Assembly: GCF_000003195.3 (NCBI RefSeq)
Contig: NC_012875.2
Span: forward strand, 32,902,314-32,966,313
Direction: 5' to 3'
Source: Sorghum bicolor
Lineage: Eukaryota > Streptophyta > Magnoliopsida > Poales > Poaceae
Length of the DNA: 64,000 bases
The notes below the pieces were generated by a model, which was not told the origin of the DNA, did not search any database, and saw only the letters and a program-made list of their open reading frames with translations. Position numbers and translations under genes: made by a program. This document shows positions 12,276 through 24,737 of the stretch, piece by piece (position 1 is the stretch's first letter; every line of letters starts with the position of its first letter).

Positions 12276-14448
12276 GAAAACACAAGGAGTCCCGTTCCGA
12301 GGACTTAAAAACACCGAACGCCTTGCCAAGAGGTAAACTTGGTAGTTATCCTTTTCCTTTCAATTATTCAATTATAGTTTGCTTAGTTAATCAGGTTCAT
12401 GCTATCTTGAAAAGAAAATAAAAAAAATGTTAAAAAAATAGTAAGCCCCATGTGAGTATGCTCATGGCATAAAACCCATAAGTACATTCACTGTGGTGGC
12501 ATAAAAATAAAATAAATAAGTTTTCATCTTACAATAAAAATATAAAAATAATAAGTGCATGATCCTGCTAAATAAGTAATATTTATTGAGGAGGCTCAAC
12601 ATGATAAAGGCTAGATATTTATGCTAACACTTAACCAGTTCCACAAAGCTTTGTTGTCTATTTGAGCTCCACAGAATTCAAGGATCAAAGAGAACTAGCA
12701 GACGGAGGACATCCTAATCGCTGTCAGGGTGCTGCCGACTTTCAAATACACCTCCACCACCTGCTAGCTACATCAGAAGAAATTACGTCAAAATCCAGCT
12801 TGGGGGAGAGCACCCCCATTTATCCAGCTAAGTGTTTCTACTCGCGTTTATACTTTACTCAAATAATAAAAGATGCATAATCATGAAAACCCAAATAAAG
12901 ATTTTGTGCTTTTATATATATCTTTGCTTAGTTTGCTAAATAAATAAATAAATAAAGTTTGCTATCAACCCTTATGATAAGCTCTCACATGGAAATGATG
13001 AATAGTTGCTCTGCCATGACTAGTTCTTAAAATTGAAATCTCTCTCAAGTTTAGGCATGACTGTTATGAAGTAAGATTTGCTCTAAACCTGAACTTGTGG
13101 GAAGAGTACTTGATCTAAAGTCTAAGTCGTTAACGGATATGATATGGAAAGGTTGATCTGCTGTTTATCTATTCCTAGAGATGCTAGAATTCTGGAGAAT
13201 TTTATCTTTGAAAATCTTTAAAGTAACACATGATGAGTTCCTGTATGATGAGAGTTTAAATTCCTACCACAGCCATATATACATGCTTGCTAGACTTTGA
13301 GCCACACATTTACTTTTACTGCTTATGAGCATTGAGTGTGGTCAAGCTGTGTAGACCCTTAGGAGCTTGTCATGTGGTTAAAATCAAGATTCACTTGCAC
13401 ATTCACTCATACATGCTACTTCTACTCCGGAAGTACCATCCACATATATCCACTCATTTCCATCTCCACATTCACCCGAAATTATTCTACTCCTAATCCG
13501 GGAGAGAATAGCCAAAAACATTATCCTATCCCTGTTATTCCCTGTGAAATAAATGCTCGAGTTATCTTGGTTACTACCACTTGCTATATTATTTAAGGAG
13601 ATGAGTGCTCTAAAAAAAAAGAGAAAAAAATACGAGGAAATAAAAAGGGGCAAGTGCCTAGAACCTCGAAGAAAAGAAAAAGTGAGACGAGAGGTAAAAA
13701 TGGACAAGTGTCCGACAGTAGAATTAGGGGTACAAGATACCCACCTGAGAGGAAAGAAAAAGAAAATATAGAGCATCTCATTCTCCCCAAAAAGCTTCAA
13801 AGTGCAAGAAAGGTATGTATCCCCTCAAAAGAGCAAAAGTAGAATTAGACTTTCACCATTGTTATCACCATCATCACCATACACCATTCATTCGCCACAC
13901 ATGCACATCTTGATTTGACTTATTGACTTGTTTCTCTGGATCAATGGTTTGACTATGCAATAAATGTCTTGTAAGTATGTATTAGCTGTCTCCCACCTAT
14001 GAGCTCCAGATATCAAAACCTTATTAGAGTAGGGTGAGAGAGAAGGTAATATCACTACGCATTATACCAAAAATACCACATACTTTGAGAGAAGGCATAT
14101 ACCATTACTGCCTTGGTAAGGATCCAGAAATACCACAAAAGAGAGATTTGAGAGAGTCATATAAGGAATCTCTGAGTTTTATTTGAAAATCTGCAAAAAC
14201 TCTAGAGCTATAGCTGATCAAAGAATAAGAGACATGGCGCTTGACTTGACCGTTCTATCTTTTAACTACTCAAGACACAAGTGACGGTTACAAGCCCCAT
14301 GGTGAAAGGTAAAATGAGTAAGTTTTAAGTCTTAACAGTTTATTCTAACTCAGAGATGAGATCTTGCTTGAATGCGTGTGTACTTTTAAGGCATGAAACC
14401 ACTGCAGAAACTCTTGAGTTCATCCTTGCTCAGGGACGAGCAAGAGGT
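12276..14448 (+). other. Element C 3' untranslated internal region
   Basis: Non-coding sequence homologous to 43310-45483 of H (opposite strand). It contains a short TAAA microsatellite near 12935-12955, a purine-rich block (13610-13770) encoding only low-complexity shadow ORFs on both strands, and AT-rich spacers. I see no gene. Its conservation between C and H suggests a cis role (packaging or transcript 3' end) rather than coding. Confidence 0.5.
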
Positions 14449-14462
14449 AAGCTTGGGGAGTT
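14449..14462 (+). other. Element C polypurine tract
   Basis: AAGCTTGGGGAGTT immediately precedes the 3' LTR at 14463. H has AAGCTTGGGGGAGTT in the same place. Confidence 0.8.
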
Positions 14463-15693
14463 TGTTGACGGTCCTTAAGTATCAAATTTAATTATCAAAC
14501 AAATAAAGAAAAGGATCCAAATGCAACCAACACCTAGAATTAGTGTTTGATCTGATAGAATTCCACGAGTTTTGGTGTTTTCTATTTCTGCAGGGGGTTA
14601 TCAGGAAATAAGGAAGAAAGGCCCACATGTCAGGATTACATAGAGATATCAACGCAACGCGCAATTTTCTACCATCTAGAAGACTCCAGAAGCCACGGGA
14701 AGGAAGCGGAGGCCGAAAGGGGCCAGGTCCAGGGCGCCCGCCCTGAGGACCTGGGCGCACGCCCCCCTCTGGAAGCCGTTCGGGACTCTCTTCGCACACG
14801 ACGTTCCACCGATCTAATAGATCAAAGATAATGTAGTACCACCTCGCCTACCGACCCAAAAACGCATAGAGGAGGAGGACTATATAAGGAGACCCCCCTG
14901 GCCCCTGGAGAAGACAAGAAATTATCATAGAGATTGAGGGGTGCCCTCGAAGGAAAACCTCTTCTCTAAATAATATTTCTTTTTAGGCTTAGCAACCAAT
15001 GTAAGTAGAAATAGATCTTCTAGTTTCTACTAGATTGAGAGAGATAGAGTGGAGGTGTAGATCGGAGGAAGGCCGGCCTGTCGGTGTCTACTCCGAGTTG
15101 TACCTACGGGATCAAGTCTCCTAACCTGAGGCTTGCTTCTAAGATTCTTCAGTAATTCGACTTCTAATTCTAGTAAGTTCTTGTTTTATTGTTCTTTGGT
15201 TTATGAGTTTACTTTAATCCTCTTCTGGTTGAGTATTAGAGTAATCATTGCTAGCGTAAACGTGGTGTTTAGGCTAGGGTACTTATAGATATCCCCTGAC
15301 TAGCTGGACCGTGGTAGTAGCGAGGAACGTGACATTTCCGAGTTACCTTTGTTTCCCATATCTTGTTAGCAGGATGGGTAGGGTTTATAGGTACGGATCG
15401 AACATCCTTTGTGTTGTCTAGATTCCGTGAGCCTCCCCAATAGAACAGTAGATCATCCTTATCAAGGTTAGAACGAGACTACAGTTGCAGTCTTCTCTAT
15501 ATATCACTCATATCGAGAAACATTCTTTGTAGCCGAAAGGGGTAGTAGAAATAGATTTGGTTAGTCAGATGCACCCTTTCTCCCAGTGGTAAAAATATAA
15601 ATACAATAACTCTGGATAACCTCTCGGGTGAAATGCTCACCGATATCCGTGCGCTTGCGGATCATTTTCTAATTGCGTTACTAAATATCAACA
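14463..15693 (+). repeat. Element C 3' LTR
   Basis: Matches 7611-8842 throughout, with the same TG...CA ends. Followed directly by the TSD copy CCTCC. Confidence 0.9.
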
Positions 15694-16183
15694 CCTCCCT
15701 CTCCCCCTCCTTAAATAGGTGGGGAAGGTCGGTTCCCTAGGGTGTAAACTGCAATTTGCACGCGGGGACTGCGGGAGGATAGGCTCAGCACCGCCTCTGC
15801 GAAAGGCAGTGCCGAGATGGGCTGGGTCAGGGTCGGCCGACCCTAGGGGGCGGCCGCCCCCTGGTGGGCCCCGCTGGCCCCGGCCCGAAGCCCGTTGCCT
15901 TCCTCTCGGGCCCCTGAGTCCAGATCCACCTGCAAATTGATGCACTTCTATATTGGGCTTTTGGGTACTTGTTTATTTGCGCATTTTTTTGACGTGTCGG
16001 ATTGCGCCTTTTTATTTGCATTCCACCTGTATGCCTATATATGATCTGCAAAACACAACTTGCACTACATGTCGAACTTGGTAAGCATTTAATAAGTATA
16101 TGTGAGTAAAATACATGCTTTTCTTCCTTTGCATGGACTATGTTGGCGGGGTAAATATGTCATTAAGAACCGCCAACAACCGA

Positions 16184-18380
16184 TGCAAATGAGAACCAGA
16201 TTGACTGATTCTTCCAAACATTCTACAACGGTCTTTCCAGGGATCATCGGGCTTGGATGACTTACGAAGATGAAGAATCCAGATTTCCTCTCACCTTCCA
16301 TCCTGCCGATGATGCACTCAACAAGGATAATGACTTGATGATGGTAACCATCACCCCTGGAGCAATCCCAGTGAACAACTTTGGCAGTGGAAAGAACACC
16401 ATCAAAACTTACGAATTTTATAACCCATTGGCACTATCTTGTCAGCTAGCTTTTGGCCAGTTGCCCATCAAACTCTGTTATGCCAATGTGGTCAAGCCGA
16501 GGGAGACAATAACCAGTGGACTCGAGTGGATCAGAGTAGCTCAACTCCAGCCAGATGCCGACACAACAAATGTTGATCTATCGGCTTGGGTTCCAGCCTC
16601 CTTCATTACTGAATCATATAAGTTGTGGTGGGAAGAATGGAAAGAACATCTGTTCAAGGTATCAGTTCACATGTATCAGAACATGATCGACCCCGAGCAC
16701 AAAATTCCCAATGATGTTGTTAGTTTTTTCCAGATACTCAATCCTTTCTTCACTTTTAACTCTATCGGCAACTTACTTCTTTGTTTCAATAGGTTGATGA
16801 TCCAACACCAACAGTGAGGAGAAGTGGGCAGCCGATCAATCTCCGTCCAGTATCTCCAGTCTCTTTGATCGGCCACAAGGCCCCCAGCCTAGCAACCCTG
16901 ATGCACCGAGGCATCCGTTTCAAGAAAATGACCACTAAACGGTCGAAAACCTCTCCATCGGTAGCTGCTGCTACTCTGGCACAGGCTTTCAAGGTAAATC
17001 TTCAACTTTTTCATTATACCGATCCCATCCCATACTTACATTATTTTTTCAGGGTGCATCGGCTACGACTGGAACGTCATCGGTAACTTTGCTCCGCATG
17101 AGATACTTTGAATTTTCAATGAATTCCACAAATATTCCTCTGCCCTTGTGTTTTGACTCATAAAATTTCAAATCTTGTGACAGCAAACTAGTGCATCGGC
17201 AAGGGTTCAATCATCAGGTGCCGATGCCCCCTAGTCGACGACCGGCTAGACTCTTCCTAAGAGGAAAGCACCCAAAAGCACCAAGACTCAGCCGAAGCGG
17301 CAGAAAACAGTACCATCCTCCCTGCCTCAACTGGTGCCCCAGACTCAAGCAGACCTTGCCGATGCACCTGAGCAGATCACCGACCCAGTTGACCAAAGCA
17401 TGTCATCGGCCGTTACTCCTGAGCAGACAATCGTCATTCCTCCTCAAGGTAAAGTATCAATCATAAAATTATTACTTGTGGACCTTTGTACAAATACCAT
17501 TGTCACCCTTAGTATTTTCAATTGAAGACATTCCATCAGCATCTCCAGCCGATCAGAGCACAGTACAAGTCACATCTCCAAGTCAGAGGCAAGAAATTGC
17601 TTTGAAACAAGTAAGCTACCTGATCTGCTGGATTTTGTATCATTCATACTTAGTTCTGACTAACTCATCCTCCCCTTCGTTTCTAGGAACAAGATTCTCC
17701 CGACAGCTTGTTCTCCTTTGCCATCGACATCTCTGATGACGAAGGTGAAGAGGCAAGTTCTTCATTGGCGCTTGGAAACGCATCGGCGGAGATCAAGTCT
17801 AAGTTGGAAAATTTACTGGCCCTATTACAGCAAGACACGGCTCAGCTAGTGGATGACTCCGATCCGGCCAAAGCTATCTTCAAGACTCTCTGTGGTCAGA
17901 TTCCTGCCGATACTGAGGAGATGCTTTTTCTAGCTGCCCACCTAGAGAGCCACAAACTTTAGTACCAAAAGGCCGTTCAGCGCCTTGCTGATAGAGCCGC
18001 TCACACCCAGCTCAAAGAGGAGATGCTGGAAGTGAAGCACACCACCGATGAGAAGCATAAGAACATTGGCATCTTGCAATCCTCAGGTGTTGAACTAAAA
18101 CAAAGAATCTCCGATCTATCGGCAAAGAGAGAGGCTCTGCTCGCTGAACTTAAACAAGTGGAGGAAGCTTTGACCCAGGCCCAATAGGAAGAAAGTCAAC
18201 TGCCTGACGTGCTTAGAAATCTTTAGCAAGGGAGGGATGCCCAAGCCTGCAAGGCGCTGCAAATGAAGAAAAATTGAAACCAGTAGAAGGTTCGGCCGAT
18301 GAAGACACCAAAGAGATAGAGAAGCTAATCAGATCCGTCTGCGTGCGATATCGGCCATCCAAGCTCTGCTAAATATGTAA
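16184..18380 (+). pseudogene. Antisense PMD gene of B, rest of exon 2 through exon 7
   Basis: Resumes exactly after the ACCGA duplication and aligns with F's gene at 22530 onward. Exons inferred by comparison with F: exon 2 to about 16718, exon 3 16793-16993, exon 4 17053-17082, exon 5 17184-17448, exon 6 about 17524-17610, exon 7 17697-18380 (TAA). Introns are short (about 60-130 bp) with GT...AG borders. Exon 5 encodes a basic, Pro-rich linker. Exon 7 encodes a long predicted coiled coil (DLSAKREALLAELKQVEEAL type). Lesions include TGA at 16215 and in-frame stops near 17961 and 18187. The last exon ends about 150 bp from the oppositely oriented integrase. Confidence 0.7.
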
Positions 18381-18529
18381 ACTTCTCCATTAGCAGCATG
18401 TTTCGTTGGTTCTCTTAAGAACACCAGCATTTGATCCAGCCAATAGGATTGTTATCGGCACTTAAACTCCTTATGCGTTGATTCAGATACATCGATATTT
18501 TGTCCAGCCGATAGTATTGTTATTGGCAC

Positions 18530-20182
18530 TTAAACATTTCCTGCATCAACCCAGATACTAGGGTAGTATCTTTTTAAATATTTTCCATTTAATGCTCTGG
18601 GAAATTCAACTCCTTCAAGAGTTTCCAAAATATATGCATTGCTAGGAGCAGATCGACTTATCCGATAAGGACCTTCCCAATTAGGAGACCATTTTCCAAA
18701 TTTTGAACTTTTAGTCCCAATCGGTAGAATCAATTTCCAAACTAAATCTCCTTCGGCAAACTCTTTAGCTTTTACTTTCTTATCATAACACTTAGCCACT
18801 CTCTTTTTATTCTCCTCTATGCTGATCAAAGCTTTCAACCGATGCCCTACCAAATCCTCCAACTCATCTTTCATCAAAATAGTATAATCATCGGCAGTCA
18901 ACTGATCCTGAGAAAACATTCGCCTAGAACCAGTTTTAACCTCCCAAGGTAGTACCACATCATGCCCATATACCAATTGATAAGGTGACACTTTGGTTGC
19001 ACCATGACATGCCATCCGATACGACCACAAGGCTTCATTTAACAGTGTATGCCGTCGCTTATGATTTTCTTCAATTTTTCGCTTTATGAGCTTAATAATT
19101 CCTTTGTTAGAAGCCTCGGCCTGCCCATTAGCTTGATCATAATAAGGAGAAGAGTTTAACACCTTAATCCCCATACCAATTGCGAATTCATCAAACTCCC
19201 CTGATGTAAACATGGTACCCTAATCGATAGTGATTGTTTGAGGAATACCAAATCGGTAAACAATATGCTCCTTCACAAAATCAATCATATTGGCTGATGT
19301 TACTTTCTTCAAAGGAATAGCCTCAACCCACTTGGTGAAATAATCAGTGGCAACAAGGATAAACTTATGCCCTTTACTCGATGGCGGATAAATTTGACCA
19401 ATGAGATCAATAGCCCAGCCCCGAAACGGCCAAGGTTTAATGATAGGATTCATAGCTGATGCGGGTGCCCTTTGAATATTACCAAACTACTGACACCTTT
19501 GGCATCCTTTGAAATATTTGAAGCAATCGTCAAGAATAGTCGGCCAATAATATCCATTCCTTCTAATCATCCACTTCATTTTAAAAGCTGACTGATGTGC
19601 TCCACACACTCCATGAATTTCACCCATCAAAGTTTTGGATTCATCATTACCAAGACATTTAAGCAGAATTCCATCCATAGTACGATAATACAATTCATCA
19701 TCAAGGAGCACATACTTGGTAGCTTGAAATCTAATGCGTCTTTCAACATTCTTGGAGGGATATCTTAGGTAATCAACAATTTCTTTTCTCCAATCATCGA
19801 CACTGATTGCCGATAAAAACACACCCAAGATGGGTTGATATCCCGAAGCCTGTTGAGCCAACTGATTAGCTTCCTCATTATGTAATCGGGGAATATGTTC
19901 CAAATAGAAATCCTTGAATTCCTTTAATAATTGCAGACACTTTTCATAATATGACACTAAAATCTCACTTCGGCACTCATAAACCCCAGCCAAGTGATTT
20001 ATAACAAGCATAGAATCACCGAAAATTTCAACTGCATTGGCACGAACTTCCCTTAACAATTCTAATCCTTTGATCAAAGCTTGGTACTCAGCCTGATTAT
20101 TTGTCGATGTAGCAACAATCGGCAAAGAAAACTCATAATCGGCACAGACAACATGTATCTGACTACGTCATCTTTGCATATA
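18530..20182 (-). pseudogene. Element B integrase and truncated second RNase H
   Basis: Reading leftward: the remnant of an archaeal-type RNase H (from about 20125; QAEYQALIKGLELL then IFGDSMLVIN), an integrase H2C2 finger (HQ...CQRC, about 19640-19490), core Asp residues in AIDLIGQIYPP and TITID, the catalytic Glu retained in GQAEAS, and a C-terminal GPYRI-type domain ending at 18530. Lesions are a TAG near 19218 just after the second Asp, a break at 19454-19487, and a 226-bp deletion at 20131-20137 that removes the RNase H N-terminus including its first Asp. F is inserted just upstream. Confidence 0.8.
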
Positions 20183-20187
20183 ACAGT

Positions 20188-20881
20188 TGTTGGTGCAAAA
20201 GTGGATCTGCAAACACAAAGGGCTAATACCCAATTAAAACGTTAAGGCATGCCAACCGATTTGACCTTACAATCGGCAAAGGTGGTAACTCGAACACTTT
20301 GGTCCCGACAACAGCGATGCGCCCGGAGGTGCTCACGCGGAACTCCAGAACTCGCCGAGGTTGACTCGATGAATTCCTAAGAACTCGTAGTAAAAAGAAA
20401 ATATGACGAAATCATCGAAAGGTAGATGCTGGAATAGATGTAAAAACTTGTGTTTGATTGATTGTGTATATTCATTACATTGCCACGGGGTCTACATTTA
20501 TACCCTGCTTAAAAGAGTTACAATCAGACACGACTAGAACTTGAATTCCAAATTGAAAAGAATCCGTATACAAAACAAACGCTAATAACTATGGAAAACA
20601 ATAAATCATCCTCCACAACCGATCGGTACACCGCCATGGGTCGATCGACAACCCCTGCGCTTTTCTCCATGACCATCGGCAAGCCACCTCTCATAGCCAT
20701 CGGCAACTATCAACACCAGTCACCACTCCTGGACTTAGCCATATCCTGTCATTTTCCCATCGGCACTAACCCTCATCGGCAACTCTTCTGTAGACTAGCC
20801 ACCACTTTCCTGCCTGCTGATTTACACCTCATTAACTCTAGATACGCGTCCAAAGATACGTGTCTAAAAACGGTGTCAACA
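20188..20881 (-). repeat. Element F 3' LTR (694 bp)
   Basis: Plus-strand ends are TGTTGGTGCAAAAG and GTGTCAACA, matching 31784-32491 with a 14-bp gap near 20315. Flanked on the left by the TSD and on the right by the PPT. Confidence 0.9.
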
Positions 20882-20895
20882 CATGCCCCCCAATT
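20882..20895 (-). other. Element F polypurine tract
   Basis: Minus strand AATTGGGGGGCATG directly before the 3' LTR, identical to B's tract at 4387-4400. Confidence 0.85.
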
Positions 20896-21267
20896 TCAGA
20901 GTATAAAATCATTAATGCTCCGAAATTCTCCTTTGTAATGATGCCTTTCCGCAATTACTCCTTCCATTCAGTAATTAATTACCAAATCCAAACAACCTTA
21001 GCCCGGTCTTCCAGCACGTACCTCGAATCTCTCAACTTCCCGAACTGAATTTCCCCAGAATACGTTCATCGGCAACATTTCCGTTAGAGGAGACTGCCGA
21101 TGAACCGACCAGGAGATCTTGCACAGTAAGATATCTCCAAATTCATGACCGCTTGCTGTCAAATCCCTTGATTACCGTGCGAACAGTTACCATATCCACC
21201 TGAACACCCTCGGATTTCTCGGATGCGACGAAGAGATAAGTCAGATTTGCCCCTGCCCTCTTTGTCC

Positions 21268-21275
21268 TATAAATA
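21268..21275 (+). promoter_or_regulatory. TATA box of the antisense PMD gene in F
   Basis: TATAAATA about 160 bases upstream of the ATG at 21430, in the same context as B's box at 4793. It drives the plus strand, away from F's own 3' LTR and against gag-pol. Confidence 0.6.
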
Positions 21276-21429
21276 CTTCCTTCTCCGGTACTCTTCTTCC
21301 ATCCTGTCATTCTACAGCCTCAAACCCACCTTCGTGGCGGCGGCATCGTTCGAGAACTCCAAGAACTCCGGCAAGGATCTCCTCCAACAATCTTCCGAGT
21401 CTTCGATTCTTTCCTCTTCTCGGGAAGAA

Positions 21430-24400
21430 ATGGCCATCAACTTCGACGTTCCTAAGGTCAACTCAACACCCCCTTTCTTCTTTTTACCATACTCTTGTTG
21501 TACTCCTATTCCCTTGCGAATCTATTTACTGAGTACACATTTTTTCTTCTTTGTTTCTTCTTCATTCTTCCAACCTTCAAACCTTTTAGGAATTGGCCGA
21601 TAAGATTGTGATTCCTATCGATCAACCCCACTTTCAGTGTCTTGGTCCATTGGGAAACCCAGATCCTACCGATTTGATAAATGCAGAGATAAATAGGATC
21701 CCTTTAGAGCTAAAAACTTTTCTTTAGATCTGTGGAAAGACACTTTTCGTTCCTGGCCTAGTTCCACGAAGGGTTGGAAAGATTGGTTTCTAAGAATCGG
21801 CAACTCGAATGAGGTTCAGTGGGGTGAGCGCAAACTGGACCAATGCATTAGACTATCCATTGCTGATATGGAGAGAAACGAATCACTATTGATAGCAGCT
21901 TTATATTTTTGGTCAGACACCCTTAATTCTTTCATATTTGGTCATGGTCCTGCATCCCCTACCTTGGCCGATGTGCTCACGCTTACTGGTTTGGACATAT
22001 CATCTGCCGATGATAACCATCTATATGTTCGCAAACCTGAGTGCAAAGTAGAAACCCGCAACATTGGCGGTTGGTCAGGATACATCCAGAAAAACCGAAA
22101 AACAGGGCCAGTTGGTCAGAGGGAACATGCTGTTTTCCTGAATATGTGGTTAGATAAGTTTGTTTTCTGTGGCCGATCGGTAGGGCCAACCTCTATCTAT
22201 TTATCAGCAGCAGAAAGACTGGCCGATGGCGGCCGATTTCCTCTTGGCCGATACTTGCTTGGCTCTGCTTATCACCTCCTCCACCAAGTAGCTAAGAAGC
22301 TTTTGTTAGGCCAACCCATCGGCAACTTAGGAGGTCCCTAGTGGTTCATCAACATGTGGCTCAGTGTTCATATGCACAAACGCCTCGGATTTGACCTCTT
22401 TGCACACCGCTTCCCCAGAGATATTACCGAGGATCATGAATTGGCTGATGAAGAATCGGCAACTCGCCCACCTTTGAACTATGGTGAGGCTGCTATAGTT
22501 TTACCTGGTACTAGTGGCAATGAAGACCAGGTAAGCCGATTCTTCCAAACTCTCTATAAGGGTCTCACCAAAGATCAACGGGCATGGATGCCTTATGAAG
22601 ACCCAGAAACCAGATTCCCATTGATCTTCCATCCTTTCGATGATGCTCTTAATAAAGATACAAATTTGATGATGGCGATCATCACACCAAGGGCCATCCC
22701 AGTGAACACCTTCGGTAGTGGGAAGAATTCCAACCCCACCTATGAGTTCTACAACCCATCGGCACTGGCTCGTCAACTGGATTTTGTGTAGCTACCGATT
22801 GGACTGAGTTATGCCGATGTGGTGAAACCAAGGGAAACCATAACCAGCGGTCTTGAATGGATCAAGATAGCCCAGCTCCCACCAAATGCCGATACGTCAG
22901 ATATTGATCTATCGGCTTGGATCCCGGCTCTCTTCATTACTCAAGCATACAAACAGTGGTGGGAAGAGTGGAAAGAGCATTTGTTCTGCACATCGGCTCT
23001 CACATACCGTGGCATGATCGACACCAAGTATAAGGTCCCTGAAAATACTGTATGTCTTCAACCGATGCCTCAATCCTTTTGTTACTTTTATCCCTATCGG
23101 TAACTCACTTTCTCCCTTTTGAACAGGTTGACGACACACCACCAATAGTTAACAGGAGTGGAAAGCCGATCGCGCTCCTTCCATCGAGCCCGATTTCTCT
23201 AATCGGCAACAACGCACCAAGCCTGGCAGCTTTAATGCACCAGAATGTGCGTTTTAAGAAGATAACCACTAGGCGATCAAACACATCTCCAACGGTTGCC
23301 GCTGCTACCTTGGCACAAGCTTTCAAGGTAAATCTTTGATTTCCTCAATTCATACCGATTCCATTTTATACTTACACAACTTTTTTCGGGATACGTCGGC
23401 TGCTATGGGAACTTCATCGGTAACTTTTATCTTTTAACAAGATTTTTATCAACATTTTCTCATATTTAGACTCATGAAACTTCGCTTATTGTAACAGCAA
23501 ACTGGTAAATCGGCAAAGACCAGAAGTACCAAGACAAGTGCCCATGCCCCCCAGTCCAACCAAGTCAAGAGAAAAGGCCCCAAGAGCACTAAGTCGCAAC
23601 CGAAACACCAGAAGACAGCGCCACCTTCTTCTCCTCGTCCAGTGTCACCGATTCATGTGGAATCGTCCCCCTCTTCACCAGAAATCCAGACACAGCAAGT
23701 ACCATCTCCTCCGCAACCATCACCTCAGCCACAAGAAACATCGGCCGATGTGCTTGAGCAGACTGCCGATCCAGTGGATCCAATCATATCATCGGTAGTC
23801 TCTCAGAACAAACAAGCACTGCACCCCCTCAAGGTAAAGTACTATCCATAAAATTATCGCCGATGGATTTATTTTTTCAAATTATAATCAACCTTATTAT
23901 CTTTTTCAGTTGACATTGTTCCATCGATAACTCCAGCCGATCAACCCGTGGTACCATCGGCATCAACCAGCCAGAGGCGAGAAATAGCTCTGAAGCAAGT
24001 AAGTTATCTGATTTCTATCCTTTATACCACTAATATTTGATCATCAAATAACTTATCTTATTTTCCTTTTCAGGAACAAGACTCCCCGAATAGCTTATTC
24101 TCCTTCGGCAAGCTCCTCCCAAGCAATAGGGATCTCATCGGCAGAGATTAGAGCCAAATTGGAAGACCTGCTGGCCCTGCTACACCAAGACACTGCTCAA
24201 TTGGTTGATGATTCCGATCCAGCCAAAGCTCTGTTCAAGGCTCTTTGTGGTCAAATTCTAGCCGATGCCGAAGAGGTTCTTTTCCAAGCTGCACACCTAG
24301 AAAGCCGTCAACTCCAGTACCAAAAGGCTACCCAGCGTCTTGCCGATAGAGCCACCGATGCCCAACTCTCAGAGGAAGTAATGCAAGTGATACGCCTTGC

Positions 24401-24737
24401 CGATGAGAAGCATAAAAACATCGGCATTCTACAGTCCTCAGGAGATGAATTGAAGCAAAAGATCTCCGACCTATCGGCAAAAAGGGAAGCCCTGCTGGCA
24501 GAGCTCAAGCAAGTGGAAGAGGCTCTTTCTCAAGCTCAGCAAGAAGAAAGCTAGCTGCCGAAGATGATCAAGAGCCTCCAACAAGAATGAAACATTTAGG
24601 CTCGGAAGGCGCTGCAGATGAAGAAGAAGCTGAAGCCAGTGGAGGGTTCTGCCGATGAAGACATCCGGGAGATAGAAGAAGCCAACCAAATCCGCCTGCG
24701 CGCCATATTGGTTATCCAAGCCTTGCTGAATGTATGA
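21430..24737 (+). pseudogene. Antisense PMD gene of F, seven exons (broken)
   Basis: Exons: 21430-21456, 21590-23049, 23127-23327, a short exon 4 near 23389-23418 (acceptor AG mutated to CG), 23498-23833, 23910-23998, and 24074-24737 (TGA). Exon 2 carries the PMD domain (ADVLTLTGLDIS, NIGGW, YLSAAERLA, INMWL). Exon 3 keeps SLIGNNAPSLAALMH. Exon 5 is a Pro/Ser-rich linker and exon 7 a predicted coiled coil. Lesions: a 1-nt deletion near 21703 (compare B at 5220), TAG for the Trp codon at 22339-22341, a stop near 22790 and TAG at 24552. It probably acted in the nucleus; the function within the element is not known. Confidence 0.75.

Larger units (their letters stand above)
7611..15693 (+). mobile_element. 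Element C: non-autonomous LTR retrotransposon with Asp-tRNA PBS
   Basis: The LTRs are 7611-8842 and 14463-15693, flanked by TSD CCTCC (7606-7610 and 15694-15698). The PBS is at 8851 and the PPT at 14449, giving plus orientation. It is 8.08 kb with no RT, RNase H or integrase. It holds one unrecognised ORF (8965-9891) and remnants of the duplicated protease region shared with H. By eye the LTRs differ at about 30-35 positions in 1231. The PBS type suggests the Athila-like group. Confidence 0.85.
6038..16178 (-). mobile_element. Element D: solo LTR (about 2.05 kb), split by element C
   Basis: A perfect TSD, ACCGA (6033-6037 and 16179-16183), flanks a segment beginning TGTTGGC and ending GCCAACA. 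Without C the segment is 6038-7610 plus 15699-16178 (2053 bp). It has no gag or pol and no second LTR, so a solo LTR is the simplest reading. Its minus-strand start (TGTTGGCGGTTCTTAA) resembles the H/C LTR start (TGTTGACGGTCCTTAA), and its other end resembles H's LTR end. It is therefore probably a distant Asp-PBS family member in minus orientation. A GC-rich stretch lies at 15780-15930. Confidence 0.7.

Noticed and set aside
12935..12960. TAAA microsatellite and other short simple repeats
   Set aside because: Too short to be of interest; ordinary AT-rich spacer sequence.
13610..13840. Overlapping charged ORFs in C (and 43804-44185 in H)
   Set aside because: Purine/pyrimidine-rich low-complexity sequence open in several frames on both strands; not conserved as protein between C and H.
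6038..16178. Element D as a DNA transposon with TGTTGGC/GCCAACA terminal repeats
   Set aside because: The 5-bp duplication, TG...CA ends and similarity of both ends to the H-family LTR favour a solo LTR.
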